NCBI GenBank assembly: GCA_026182355.1
Contig: JAPFBL010000117.1
Span: 728,501-792,500 of the forward strand
Length of the DNA stretch: 64,000 nt
Source of the DNA: Hermatobates lingyangjiaoensis
Lineage: Eukaryota > Arthropoda > Insecta > Hemiptera > Hermatobatidae
Direction of reading: 5' to 3'
The notes beneath the pieces were generated by a model that saw only the letters and a program-made list of their open reading frames with translations, made no database searches and was not told where the DNA came from. Both the position numbers and the translations under genes were made by a program. This document shows, in pieces, positions 35,133 through 45,725 of the stretch (position 1 is the stretch's first letter; each line of letters starts with the position of its first letter).

Positions 35133-36165
35133 ACACTCACTTCACTATAAGTAAATATAGTATTCAACTTCATGAGTATGTGTAGTATATCCCATTCAGA
35201 CATAGTATAATGTAATAATATATATAATATACATATATATAATATTATAATAATAATAATTATATATATAATATAATAATAATATAATTTAATGTCTAAA
35301 TGGAAGATATTTATTAGTATTTCATTCCAGAATAGTACATATAGTGATTGAACCAGTTATCATTAGATTCGCTTATTTCTGTAAATCACACAATTGATGC
35401 ATATTATATCATCTGTATTTCTACAGCAGAAATGACACTATTGTAAAGTCAAAATTACAATAGTGATTTCGTCAACGAAATAATCTCTTTCAGGAGAAAA
35501 TGGCTAAATATACTATTAGACAAATACTATTGTAGTATTAAAGAAATAAGCAGTTTAGCATCAAAATACCATTTTCCTGAAAACTGAAAATCTACCTGTT
35601 GGTTATTGTAATCATTTCATATCATTTCTCACATAATGCTCTATTTTAAGTGTAATTTTATTTCTATCAAACAGTATTTTTTATACGTCAAACAGTGTGG
35701 CTTACATCGCCATCAAAACATTTCAGATTGAATGATAAGTAAAATTTTTTACATGTATTAAAAAATAAATATTTTTGAGGTGTTTTTCAAATCTAAACAT
35801 TTTGTTCAGTAATTACTTTTGCAGCTTTAAAGAGAATTCAAAAATTTCAAAATTCTAGCAGTAATGGATTAGAAGAATAAAAAAATGCCTAAATAACACA
35901 TTTTGAACAAAAAAGTGACTCTCTCATCATGCATAATTGCTCCTGAACAATAGATTTCAGCTACATTATGAAACCCATTTTTGTGTAAAAATATTAATTT
36001 GATCTATCAAAGGTTCCGGACTAGCAGCATCGACACAATTTTTGGTTACTCACCCACCAAAAAACGTCGAAAACTACTTTGGCGACCTGGAAATATATAA
36101 TTCCATCAAAATCTCACTAAAAAATTTTTGTCGCCATCACTGTACTTCACCAATAGTAATGTGAG
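35133..36165 (+). mobile_element. Copy C of the 17-bp-terminus family (shorter)
   Basis: The left end CACTTCACTATAAGTAA and right end TACTTCACCAATAGTAATG are decayed versions of the copy A termini. The interior matches both the left part (GATATTTATTAGTATTTCATTC, ATAGTGATTGAA) and the right part of copy A, but is about 0.6 kb shorter. A 75-bp AT/AAT microsatellite (35216-35290) has expanded inside. Confidence 0.7.
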
Positions 36166-36453
36166 ACAATAAATACAATTAACAGGATTAAACATGTTAC
36201 CGGAGTTTCTACACTACAGATTTCTGTAGAATCATATATTATTTCGTAGCGTTGAAGTATTTACAGCATATGTAAGTTTTTAAACTAATTTATAACGTAT
36301 CACAGTAATACATAATTTATCACTTTTGGAAGAAATATCAGAAGTGATAATAATCTCTCACAAATGAATTTGTTTTAGGAACCTAAACATATTCATTTTA
36401 CTTCTTGTTTTTATTTAATCCTCTCCAAATTATATAATATACTTGAACTACCT

Positions 36454-37335
36454 CTAGGGAATGTCATATTATGTAAATTTAGTTATGAAAACTTTTATTC
36501 GACCTGGATTAGATATTTTTTTTTTATTTATGAGTTATCAGATTTAACAATAAACAGATAAGAAAATCAATAAATCATAGTATGAAATTCGCAAATGTGT
36601 CTAAGATATTTCAACCAAAACAATTTTTCTTTGTCAGAGTATCAATCAAACTCCTACAAGTGAAATAGGATATCTCATGTGGTATTGAGAAGCGAGGGAG
36701 GTAAGTTAAATTTAAGAGAGTAAAAAGCAAGAAAAGGGAACAAAGGCTGGTAAATTCAATGTAAACAAAGAAGTTCAGGAAGAAGTAAGTAATGCTTACA
36801 GCTACCAACATTTGTAGACAAGCGCCGATTACTTTCGTCAACACTGAGCTTAACCTGAATTAACCATTTACAATGGGTAAAGCTTTTCATTGGTTAAATT
36901 TATTTAGTATGTTTTAATAATTTTTCTTAACAACAACAATCTCTCCTAATTTAGCTTTTGTCCAATTTTTATTATGATTCTAATTATTTATTTTCAAACA
37001 AACGCATAACTTTATTTCCCCCCTATTTACATTCTACTGGTGTTGATTAACAGACATTTTTGATTCTTAGTACTTTCTCATCTGCATATTTTATGACAAT
37101 ATTTACTCGATACCATTGTACTCTCTAGAAGGGTTATTAATCAGAAAATAGTCTATATTATTACAATTTCAAAAAAAAAACTATGTTCTAATCCGGGAAC
37201 GTCATATTATGTAAATTTAGTTATGTGAACTTCAGTCCAACCTGGATTAGATTTTATTTTTTTTATTTATGAGTAATCAGATTTCACAGTAAACAGATTA
37301 GCAAAGCAACGTATAAATCATACGTTGAGGATATG
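36454..37335 (+). repeat. Pair of ~138-bp direct repeats about 740 bp apart
   Basis: GTCATATTATGTAAATTTAG, then CCTGGATTAGAT, then TTATTTATGAGT.ATCAGATTT are shared between 36454-36590 and 37197-37335 with about 15% difference by eye. The repeat is unclassified. Confidence 0.65.
36599..36640 (-). ncRNA. Decayed family-2 hammerhead
   Basis: The minus strand has CUCUGACAAAG, an A/U-rich stem II and GGUUGAAAUAUCUUAGAC. It aligns end to end with family 2 at 57583-57625. G8 of the core is mutated and stem II is mostly A-U. Confidence 0.5.
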
Positions 37336-37499
37336 GGCTCAATGACTTATGTGCTAAAGCTGTAAGATTTGACGTTACAAATGATTTTGTACTCCATGGG
37401 AGAACACTTGTCGCACCTTTTGAAACATTTTCAATATAATATGCAGAGTATATTAATGAACAATAACAATAATGATATTAGTTTGAGTATTAAGGAAAA

Positions 37500-37665
37500 C
37501 AAGGAACGATACTATTAACACTCTGAAATACATTTGTGCATAGAAATAGACATAGTGTGTTGTATACACTAAATCGCAACTCTTTAGGGAATCTATGAAT
37601 ACCAATATCCAAGTAAGGCAATTTACAATTTACTTCTTCTTGCGTTCTGAATTCAATAGTGGGAA
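37500..37665 (-). pseudogene. PLE reverse-transcriptase fragment
   Basis: The minus-strand frame reads IEFRTQEEVNCKLPYLDIGI then HRFPKELRFSVY. This is the RT segment after the YxDD box in PLEs: 'E.E..NKLPFLDVLIHR.....FSVYRKPT', where the LPFLDV strand is characteristic. The following 'RKPTNTN' part is scrambled. It is truncated on both sides and unrelated in orientation to the plus-strand PLE fragment that follows. Confidence 0.75.
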
Positions 37666-37688
37666 CCAAGTAATATAACATTGTTACA

Positions 37689-38520
37689 AAGGCAACTATA
37701 TTTATAGATGAGTGACTTAAAGACAAGTTACTCAATCCTTCATCAGATCCCTGAACCTTCCTCCCGGGTAACTTTAAGAGCTTCAGAGGATGCACAAATT
37801 TTTCTTTTTGTTGCTCTCCCTCTTCCTGGCCTCATTCTGTACCGTTAATTTTTCTTTCATTTTTATTTCTTTCTCTTATTTTTATTTCAGTTATTTAAAT
37901 TGTATTTTAATTTTGTATTTAATTTATTACTGATTGCTTTAGTTTTCTTCGTTTCTGTTTCTATTATTTTTAGTTTGCGTTTTTTGTTAGTTCTCTCCCT
38001 TTAGTTAGTTTTTGTCTTTGAGCGTTTATCATTGCGACAGTACGTTCGCAATGGCTGCACTGCATTGCTTCCACGAATTCAGTAGATATTTGAATATAAA
38101 TTTGTCTAATTAGGAACTATTCTAGGCTCTTTCTACAGAATACCTGTGCGAGTTACCTTTGTGGTCATATTAAATTAGATGGAGTTCAGAAAACACTAAA
38201 CAACACGAGGAATACAACGAAGTCAGCACAAATATCAGAACTAGACAGACTTTTCGACTAGGTTCACATCTAATAGAAATTAGGTTGAAATGTAAACTTT
38301 TGCTTTGATAGGTAGACGAGTGACAGTCATGCTTTGATGTTGGGACGGTCGAATTTCACTTTGCTGTAAGCTGTCTCATATGCGGTTATATATTGACAAC
38401 ATATATCAATGGTGTCATAATAACATTAGATATCCACTGTCAGATATGTCAGTCAGTACAGTCAACTGAAATAGCTTCAAGGCAACTATATTTATAGATG
38501 AGTGACTTAAAGGCAAGTTA
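37689..38520 (+). mobile_element. 5'-truncated PLE insertion bounded by a 42-bp target duplication
   Basis: The 42-bp sequence beginning AAGGCAACTATATTTATAGA occurs at 37689-37730 and again at 38479-38520 with one mismatch. The intervening 748 bp starts exactly with PLE endonuclease coding sequence and continues through a T-rich 3' UTR. This is the structure expected of a reverse-transcribed, 5'-truncated PLE copy with a long target-site duplication. Confidence 0.85.
37732..37836 (+). pseudogene. PLE GIY-YIG endonuclease C-terminal end
   Basis: The frame reads SILHQIPEPSSRVTLRASED, then with a frame change ALPLPGLILYR and a stop. It aligns with the last 45 residues of the endonuclease at 43890-44168 (HIPVPSSRVTLRASEEA...SPPGLNLYR) and at 57672-58982. 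The catalytic Glu of 'ASEEA' survives as ED. The rest of the protein is missing because of 5' truncation. Confidence 0.85.
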
Positions 38521-38910
38521 TATAGACAATACATATCATATATAATTGCTAAGAAGAAATATAAGCACTTGTTCATTCCAGAAACAGACTTATGTTTCTA
38601 AACTGTAATTTTAAATTGAAAATGGTCAATAACTACACATAATATGACTAACTGTATTACAGTTGTGGTAAATAGAAAGAGGAAACAATTTAGCAGTTCC
38701 TTCTGTAGAAAAATGAAAAAAAAAATAGTTACAGGTGCATTAACAAAAAGTGATTTGCATCAAAAGTATTCAATCAATAATTATTCTTGATAATTGGGAA
38801 TTAAAGCTACATTACTCTTATTAGCCTCTAACAAAAGCCAGTTTATTATTTCAGTGAACTAAATGACATTTCTGAATTTCTTACTGTGGGTTTAAACTTT
38901 ATATAGATAT
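38521..38910. other. AT-rich spacer
   Basis: Nothing recognisable is seen. Confidence 0.4.
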
Positions 38911-38988
38911 ATACCGTCTGGATTGTATCCATTGTGATGCATTCTGCGTTGGTATGGCCTCTACTAAACTAAACTTACATATGAATGT
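38911..38988 (+). pseudogene. PLE endonuclease micro-fragment
   Basis: YRLDCIHCDAFCVGMAST then KLNLHMN matches the GIY-YIG start of the family at 43890-44168 (DCTQCDAFYVGMAST). The catalytic Tyr of the Y-V-G strand is replaced by Cys. A short (TA) run lies directly upstream. Confidence 0.8.
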
Positions 38989-39984
38989 ATTATATCATTC
39001 AAATGATTAACGTTCCGTTAGGCCATATTATACAATATTATACATATTAATATTATGTATTATTAATACATAATACAACTATGTATTATATATTCAATAA
39101 AACTGTAATATTATAATATGCATAACTCTTCTCACTACCACTGAAATTGTTGAGTCAGACAGTATTAATATAGCATGATTCCTCTCTAACACCAAATATC
39201 TGAAAATTTTTAATATCTTAATTGATTAATTTACTATTAACATTTTTGAGGATTTATTTTTATGATATTATACTTCATTATTTTATTTTCTGGATTACTT
39301 GGTTCTCAGAAATAACCAAAGACAAACTATATTTTGCAAAAATATTAAAAGTATTCCCTTTTACATATGTTTTGAATAACATCTCCTTGTCATTATGTTA
39401 AAAATCTAATAAATAAAAACGGCCATATCTGTTTTACTACATTTTTGAAATTAACTGAAAATCATCTATGAAATTATTTCTTAATAATAAATAAAATACA
39501 TAGAAATTTTTTCTCAGGCGTTTGAAGTGTTTTTGATGGAACTTCAAGATGTTTGTAGTGAAATATCCTGCAACTTCCTTTGAAACTTTTTAATTTAAAA
39601 CTAGTCTGGAAGTTGTAACCCTTAGTTTGAAAAGCACTACTTTATAGAACAAAGAAACTGTGACACCAGCAGGCAGCACATCCCGGAGGAACTTCGTATT
39701 TTTATAAAAATCATAATTTAAATACATGGTACTGAAATAATATTTATTCTAGCTTTAGAAGTTTTTGGTAATAGTTTTAACGTGTTAAGGGAATTTAAAT
39801 AATTAGTTACTGTTAGTTGTCGTCAACTATCTCCACCGACTGTCCTGACATCTTACTTTTATCTCTTGCAAAGATTTAATAAACACTTAGGCATAAGTAA
39901 GATATGCAGTGACAAACATATGATTTTCTGTTTTATTTTTATTTAACTATCGTTATGAATTAGAAAAATTCATTATCTACAATC
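38989..39984. other. AT-rich DNA without recognisable genes
   Basis: TATTAATACATAATA-type palindromic runs lie near 39040-39110. Nothing else is seen. Confidence 0.4.
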
Positions 39985-40152
39985 ATTTCTGTGGAATGAA
40001 ATAAACACTCACCCACCTACACACATACAGACATCATCGAAAAAAAACATCATAAAACGACCTTGGAGAACTCAAAATGTATAATTCCGTCAAAATATTG
40101 AGATCGAACATTTTCGAAATCACTATACTTTACTAATAAATAGTAAAGTAAG
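39985..40152 (+). repeat. Copy D, extreme right end of the 17-bp-terminus family
   Basis: CACCCACCTACACACATACAG, ATCATCG, AATTCCGTCAAAATATTGAG and the terminal ATAGTAAAGTA match copies A-C. Only the last ~170 bp is present. Confidence 0.8.
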
Positions 40153-40461
40153 AAAATTTCAGTGATATAATCGTGATGGAGAACTATGAAAGCCAACAAT
40201 TTTCTTTTTTCAATCCTTTATTGTTATTTAAAATAGCTTGCTTTCAGAGAAGCAAATTTTCCATGATTCATTTATTGTATGCTTTAACAACTCAAGTGTT
40301 TCTAGAACCTTATGCTCCTTCTATAGAGATTTAAAATATAGAGATATTAAAATATTTATTAAAGAAATTAGAAAAAGACAAAATCAGGATGTTAATAAAG
40401 TTATTAATATTATTTTATTATTATTATTAATATACAATTAAATTATTGAAATTATTTATTA

Positions 40462-40816
40462 CTAATAATTATTTAAATTATTGTAATTTAAATTGAAATA
40501 ATTAAATATATATATACCATGATAAACGGAAACGGTCCGACAGGACAGATTACACCCAAAATAAACTTTGACACATAGACAGAAACACAAGAAAGACTCA
40601 CTTTTTAATATTTCGTCGGTAATGGCGGTCGTACTCAGGAGAAGAAGTGAATTGACGGAGGAATATATATATATATATATTTCGTTAAATGTCTTCCTTA
40701 TTTTTAACTTGGTATGTCTCCTACATACCTTCTCTAATTGTCTTATAAGAGTCTTCCATTTCATTGGTAACATATATACCAGTTCACCAAATGATTTAAT
40801 TTTGATATTTATCAAT
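40462..40816 (-). pseudogene. PLE leader/N-terminal coding piece ending at (TA)n
   Basis: On the minus strand, downstream of the family-8 hammerhead, a frame reads KIKSFGELVYMLPMKWKTLI, then RQLEKVCRRHTKLKIRKTF and NEIYIYI as it enters the TA tract at 40663-40681. The second half resembles the frame downstream of the family-5 hammerhead at 61310-61410 (NLEKLVKKM...LFNEIYI). Both are probably the start of a PLE ORF following the 5' terminal repeat. Sequence beyond the TA tract (40462-40660) is not recognisably PLE. Confidence 0.5.
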
Positions 40817-40852
40817 GGTCCAACGTTTCGGTCTACATAGACCATTAACAAG
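40817..40852 (-). ncRNA. Hammerhead-like motif, family 8, core mutated
   Basis: The minus strand carries GGUCUA/UAGACC as a perfect six-base-pair stem II, GAAA, a closing A-U around CG, and U as the cleavage base. The CUGANGA strand reads UUGUUAA. The arrangement is preserved but the core is dead. Confidence 0.55.
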
Positions 40853-41129
40853 GAAAAACATAAACTAACTTAATTTACAATTACGTTAACTAATAACAAT
40901 TATTATAATAAGTTAAAATACTCTAAAATTTACATCAAAACTAAACATAACTTTGTATCAACAGTTTTTTGTTTTCATCAGTTTTAACTTAAACTCCAAA
41001 GTTAGTCTTAAAGAGACATATAAAGTTAGAAATAAGCAAGGCATTTAACGAAACGTGTTTAAAAAAAAGGTCTGCTCCCAAAGTATATTAATATATATAT
41101 ATATAAATATATATGCAAAAAAATCACAA

Positions 41130-41395
41130 TAAATAAATATATGATGCAATCAATGAAGTTTAAACCACAATGTAAAAAGGAAAACAATAGAAAGAAATCC
41201 ACTGAGTCCTTTCAATTTATGTCATCAGAGAGTAAACAAAGTAACAACTGAGAAGCTAAGATGAAAGTAATGATCATTACTTTTATGTTAGCTTCTCTGT
41301 CGTTACCTTGGTTGCTTTTTGATGACGTAAATTGAAAAACCTTAGAGTATGTATTTCTATTGTTTCCTTTTATCATTGTAGTTTTACCTTCATAT
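41130..41395. repeat. Inverted repeat of two family-6-related hammerhead cassettes
   Basis: Arms of about 130 bp meet at TAATGATCATTA (about 41268). The left arm holds an antisense motif and the right arm a sense motif. TA/ATAT-rich runs bound both outer edges (41089-41113 and about 41396-41420). The arrangement is the same as at 15905-16095 and 59390-59577. Confidence 0.8.
41199..41236 (-). ncRNA. Hammerhead-like motif (family 6-related), left arm
   Basis: ACUCU, CUGAUGA, C, a weak AU-rich stem II, GAAA, a two-base-pair stem III (AG/CU) and cleavage-site UC are in order. Stem II is barely paired and stem I has mismatches, so activity is doubtful. Confidence 0.45.
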
Positions 41396-41529
41396 GTATA
41401 TTATGAAATATATACATATACAAATTCTTTCTATTCGATTACGCTAATTCTGTAATATTCTATCTGACCATGAAATCAAAATGTCGTGGCTCAAAATTCA
41501 AGAGCGTGGTCAGCACTACCATCATGATA

Positions 41530-41740
41530 AAGAGGTTTATTGTCCCAACGAATGCTTCCTGTCCTCCTCCTCATCAATTTTATGAGTATTTAATAAAGTC
41601 CCTCGAATATATTGGCAAATTCCTCCCAATCCTGGCAAGTTATTCCCCTACAGACCTGTTAGGACCTCTCTAACAGAGGTGCAACGATGTGAACATTGTG
41701 GCTGTCTTTCCTGTCCAATGATTAATCTGTTTATATGTTT
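41530..41740 (+). pseudogene. PLE inter-domain linker fragment
   Basis: The sequence carries PPPHQFYEYLIKSLEY and, in another frame, CEHCGCLSCPMIN. PLE proteins have between RT and endonuclease a run 'P.ISYRKPANLK...' followed by 'P..CG..GC.TC' (58501-58610 in this window: CGRRGCQTC). The spacing and Cys pattern match. Frames are broken. Confidence 0.5.
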
Positions 41741-43209
41741 TACTTCTCTTATTTATCTTAACCGCAATTATACATTCACTTCTTCCTCCTGAATATGGAG
41801 TGGTAGTGTCTACAGATAGGGATGTACTTAGAGTGATGTGTTAAACAGCCATTACGCAAATCCTAAACAAGTAATCAAAGGTCCTCAGACAGTGGGAATT
41901 GTACATTGCCCGTTGATTTCCATGCCAATTCCCTTCGATAAAATTGACTAACAAATCAAGCTCACTGAGAACTATCTTCTTCACAAAGCCAAGAATATAT
42001 TTGCATTCTGTAAGGGTCAATATTAAAACCCAGCAGGAACATCAAAAATGAGGAGCAATGCCAGATTCACGATCACCTTTTAACAGTCTGTTGTAGATGC
42101 TACCGAGGAATAGAAATATAGGTTTCTTAGCGAATCAGCGGTATAGAGTTACCAACACCAATAATATTCAGCCGAACTATAAATCGAACAGATTATGTCA
42201 CGACATGAAAGTTAATACATAATTATTTTTCATTTTTTAATTTGTGGCATATAAAAGCAAGCAGAAACATACTTTTCAGTATGTTTTTAATTCTTCAGTA
42301 GTATTTTCAAATAAATAAGAAAAATTGTAACGGTTTCTATTGATACATTTAACATAATTGACTTAAAAAAAAATTAAAATAAAGCGAAATAACCTTTTAC
42401 TACCCATGGAATAGATTATGTGTATTGGTACAATTTATTCCCCTAGTGATGATAATCTACACAATTTGTTCATTTATCATGATTTACAAATAGGTTATTC
42501 TTTAATTATAAAATAACTATAATTGATTGTACATTTAATAATATCCATAAGAAACATTTAAAAGTTAAAATAAACATAAAATGGTTTTTTTAAGGTTTTC
42601 AAATTGTATGCATGTGTTAAGTGATGGAATATATTTAAATTTAACCTATAAGTACGGTAACATTATGGAAACGGAAATTTCATTAAAATGAAACACAAGT
42701 ATTTGTTTTACGAATAAAGCGAGACCATGTTAAATTTGTTGTTAACATTGATTAGGTTTGGTAAAGCAGTGGGTCATTGGGTTGGTGGTAGGAGGCGATG
42801 TGCGAGAGAGATTCAGTCCGTTAATTCGGCCTTCCTGACATCCTCCATTACACGGTCCATTTGGAAAGCAAACAAGATTTAATGGCAGTGACAGGACATC
42901 ACCTGCCGCTATAAATGTCTCTGTGCTTCACCACATTTACCCTTCTTATTGCTCTCATAATCAAATCTTGGAATGAGGCCATCTATTCTTACTACCTCAT
43001 CAGTAATGAATCTTAATTCATAATGCAAACAACAGATAAGATAAACTACTTACATTAAGCATCATTTGAACCACATCACTAGTTTTAAAAAATGTATTTT
43101 TAAATAAAAGGAATAAAACTATTTTGTGTTAAAATAAATAAAGTTAGATATTTGCGCTTTTTATATATTATTTGAGTGTATTATTTCGTATATTTGCTCT
43201 GTTTTCTAT
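41741..43209. other. AT-rich DNA with one GC-richer patch
   Basis: A patch at 42755-42960 (GGTCATTGGGTTGGTGG..., CACCTGCCGCTATAAATG) stands out in composition but encodes nothing I recognise. Confidence 0.4.
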
Positions 43210-43249
43210 GCCTTGGAAAAAAGTGTTAAATAAAAACTGAAACGTCAGC
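43210..43249 (+). ncRNA. Family-4 hammerhead remnant
   Basis: GCC, a degraded core, UUAAAUAAAAACU, GAAACGUC and AGC are followed by the family-4 tail (ATTTAGAGTTTAATTGGAACC). The CUGANGA core is lost. Confidence 0.45.
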
Positions 43250-43403
43250 ATTTAGAGTTTAATTGGAACCTGAAGATCTGACTGAGTTCTGACAAATTGA
43301 ATTTTCAATATAGGCAGTCATCACCTGTCCTCGGTGATATATATATGACCTACCTTTCTGTCATCTTTCGCCGCCTTGCCTTCCTGCGGGACTCTTCGCT
43401 CTT

Positions 43404-43445
43404 CACACCTCCTGATGACGACGATGGTCGAAATATCGATGTGAG
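43404..43445 (+). ncRNA. Hammerhead ribozyme motif, family 1
   Basis: CACCUC/GAUGUG form stem I with one mismatch. The order is CUGAUGA, extra C, GAC-GAUG-GUC (stem II), GAAA, a one-base-pair stem III closing UA, then UC at the cleavage site. It lies downstream of TTCCTGCGGGACTCTTCGCT, shared with the PLE end at 59248, and is followed by the same tail (GTTATGTCTGT...TTTCCTTCGTTTT). All core bases are intact. Confidence 0.75.
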
Positions 43446-43528
43446 TTATGTCTGTATCTTTATGTGTGTTTCCTTCGTTTTGAATTTATTTTATTTAAAA
43501 AAGTCCGCTGGACCGTTTCTTTTAATTG

Positions 43529-43557
43529 TATATATATATATATATATGTATATATAT
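43529..43557. repeat. (TA)n between two facing family-1 cassettes
   Basis: The tract separates the tail of the plus-strand cassette (43404-43528) from that of the minus-strand cassette (43558-43640). Confidence 0.9.
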
Positions 43558-43600
43558 AACACATGAAAGAGAAAAAACAAATAAAGATACACACAAAAGA

Positions 43601-43640
43601 CTCACAACGATATTTCGACAGTCGTCGTCATCGGGTAGAA
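43601..43640 (-). ncRNA. Hammerhead motif, family 1, U4C core change
   Basis: On the minus strand the core reads CCGAUGA instead of CUGAUGA. GAC-GACU-GUC, GAAA, UAUC and GUUGUGAG follow as in family 1. U4 is strictly conserved in active hammerheads, so this copy is predicted dead. Confidence 0.7.
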
Positions 43641-43889
43641 GTAGTCCCTTTGAGTAGCTGAAGCTAACTGAGTGGTAGGCCGAATGCGAACGAACACACA
43701 CGCACTCTGCCGGCCGCCCTAGGTAAGCTACTAACTACAGAGAGAAAAATAACTAAAAAGAACAAATAAAAGCAAATAAAAATAACAGAAGGAGAAGAAT
43801 AGTAAATGAAGCAATAAACAATTTAAAAAAATAAATAAATAAATAAAAAATAAAATAAAATAATAAAAATAAAAAAAATAATAATTATA

Positions 43890-44202
43890 TTAACGGTACA
43901 AGTTAAGGCCAGGAGGAGAGCGAGCTTTGAGAAGACAGATAATTGCCTCCTCTGAAGCTCTTAAAGTAACCCGAGAAGACGGAACAGGGATATGATTAAG
44001 GACTTGGACCCGGAAGCAGTGATTAAAATCCAGTCCATGGGAATTAGAGTGGATAGCAATAGGGAGGTTTTTGTGTTGACCAACGGAAGCCCTGTGACCA
44101 TTCATACGTAAGTTGAGCTGCGTAGAGGCCATACCAACGTAGAATGCATCACACTGGGTGCAGTCCAAACGGTAAACGCAATTAACCGATGTGCATGAGG
44201 TG
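43890..44202 (-). pseudogene. PLE GIY-YIG endonuclease, C-terminal domain
   Basis: The frame runs from about VNCVYRLDCTQCDAFYVGMA through QLNLRMNGHRASVGQ, NSHGLDFNHCFRVQV and RVTLRASEEAIICLL to a stop after PPGLNLYR. GIY-YIG landmarks are all present: Y-R-L-D-C..C-D-A-F-Y-V-G strand, catalytic Arg in LRMNGHRAS, the His-x-x-x-x-H pair and the catalytic Glu in ASEEA. The domain is intact but lacks the whole RT, so no function is expected. It is about 70% identical by eye to the domain at 58686-58979. Confidence 0.9.
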
Positions 44203-44268
44203 TGGTTTTTTCTCTTTCATGTGTTAACTAGTAGTCCTGTTGGACCTTTTATAGTTGTATATATATAG
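44203..44268 (+). repeat. PLE tail fragment ending in (TA)n
   Basis: TTCTCTTTCATGTGTTAACT, then AGTCCTGTTGGACC and TTTTATAGTTG lead into TA repeats. The same tail (AGTCCGCTGGACC...TTTTAATTG) precedes the TA tract at 43529. Confidence 0.65.
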
Positions 44269-44325
44269 GTGTATAATATAATCGGGATTCGGTCAATTTT
44301 ACAGGATCAAAATCAAACTCTCAAT

Positions 44326-44364
44326 GCCGACGTTTCGGTTTTATTTAAAACCTTTTTCATAGGC
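44326..44364 (-). ncRNA. Family-4 hammerhead, core mutated
   Basis: GCC/GGC stem I, GGUUUU-AAAU-AAAACC stem II, GAAA and CGUC are intact on the minus strand. The CUGANGA stretch is replaced by CUAUGAAAAA. The tail to 44278 ends in ATCGGGATTCGGTC as in the other family-4 copies. Confidence 0.6.
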
Positions 44365-44389
44365 AGAAGTCAGAATTTTTGAATTAGAA

Positions 44390-45469
44390 AAATGATGAAA
44401 TTTACATTATATAAAATGAAGTAACAATAGATAGTTAGTGAACTAACATCATAACTGGTCAAAAACTTGGACCAGTCTGGTCCAACGTGAAAATATATAA
44501 TATTTATTTTATTTATTATCTTTTTTTAAGTTTTAAGATTTTTTTAATGATTAAATTAGTACTTATTTACCTAATAAAATAAAGTATTTTAAACTATAAA
44601 GAAATTTTAAATTATTAGTTATCTCTATCTTTTTTGCTTTTTCATTGCATTATTTCTCTTTTTATTTATTATCATTTAATTTTTTCCAACATTTTTTATT
44701 TTGTTTCATTTATTTATTTCTTCCATTAATTCATTAAAATTTTTTTACTTTATTTTTTGTCCCTTTCATTCTTTCAGCACTTTTCGATTCACCGAAATAT
44801 CGAATGAAGAGCTTGCAGTATTTTATAAGTGTGTCTCTTCGTGTTTGATTTATTTAGTCTTCAGGGACCTTTTCCGTTTTAATTCAATTCTGTTCTACTA
44901 GTCCGCTATTGCCTCTTGCTGTAGAGGTTTTTTGGTCTCCAGTCGTTCCTTATCTTCTATCTTCTAGAGATAACTTTCCCTGGAAGTTGTTCACATCTAT
45001 AACCTTCCATTATTATGTCAGTTTTATTATCTGTTCCTTTACTTTATTAATTCTATTCACTTCATCTATTGCATTTCATCTGTTATCATTTTTTCCATTA
45101 TTTATCATCATTGGATTTTGTTTCATAAATATATTGTTCAACATGAATAATGCGGTTCTCTTTTGACTTGGTGCATTTAATCACCTCTGTCATAAGGTAG
45201 CATGCTGTCTACCACTCATTTTTTTCATACCTGGTTTCAGTAAATTAAAATATTCTATCTAATTGCCTTATCCTAAATTTCTGTTATCCGAATTTCCTCC
45301 ACATGTTCGTTCCCTCCTTTTGGATGATTTTGGTTTTATCTGGTCTTCAGCTTTCCTTTTTAGCTTTGCAAAATTATGAAATGTTAAGAGAGTCCTACGT
45401 CATCAAACTTTTTATAGTTATCTGTTTTAAAAATTCTATTAAGTGTGTCATCTAATTATATCTATACCA
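44390..45469. other. AT-rich and T-rich DNA without recognisable genes
   Basis: T-rich frames at 44701-45166 are composition artefacts. A pyrimidine-rich stretch resembling a PLE 3' UTR may be present, but no anchor was found. Confidence 0.4.
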
Positions 45470-45725
45470 TCCTTATTAGTATTGCAACTTATAAAAGCAA
45501 AAATGGTTCAACAGGAGATTCAAGCAATGGACTGAAAAAAAATCATCCAATACATGATCACAGCGAACATTGGACAAAAAGTGGTCATGAACTGGTGTGC
45601 ATTTTCATGAGATTTGTAATGTTATAGGATGGTATTAGGGCATGCAGAAATAACTGGTTTTATAGAGATCCACAAGTCAAAATTTAATGGCGCCAGCTCA
45701 TATTCACTAATACCACGTAAAAACT
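45470..45725 (+). pseudogene. Probable PLE endonuclease C-terminus, decayed
   Basis: Frames give NGSTGDSSNGLKKNHPIHDH, then SGHEL, and after shifts IEIHKSKFNGASSYSLIPRK and a stop. The pattern 'KKNNPIHDH....TGH', followed by an 'E-x-I-x-K-x-K-x-N-G' helix and a short hydrophobic end, suits another PLE endonuclease family. The GIY-YIG strand itself is not visible, so the assignment is moderate. Confidence 0.45.

Larger units (their letters stand above)
43558..44202 (-). mobile_element. 5'-truncated PLE, family-1 hammerhead type
   Basis: In minus orientation: endonuclease C-terminus (44202-43890), an A/T-rich 3' UTR, the family-1 hammerhead (43640-43601), a short tail and (TA)n. At its 5' side it abuts a plus-oriented PLE tail (44203-44268, CTCTTTCATGTGTTAAC...GGACC...), so two copies meet head-on. 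Confidence 0.8.

Noticed and set aside
35216..35290. Long AT/AAT tract as a replication origin or attachment site
   Set aside because: It is a simple microsatellite inside copy C of the 17-bp-terminus family, without supporting signals.
40568..40840. 90-codon plus-strand frame
   Set aside because: It is a shadow of the minus-strand PLE leader piece and crosses the TA tract.
44701..45166. Two Phe/Ile/Ser-rich plus-strand frames resembling membrane proteins
   Set aside because: The hydrophobic composition follows from T-rich DNA; no domain, start context or homology is evident.
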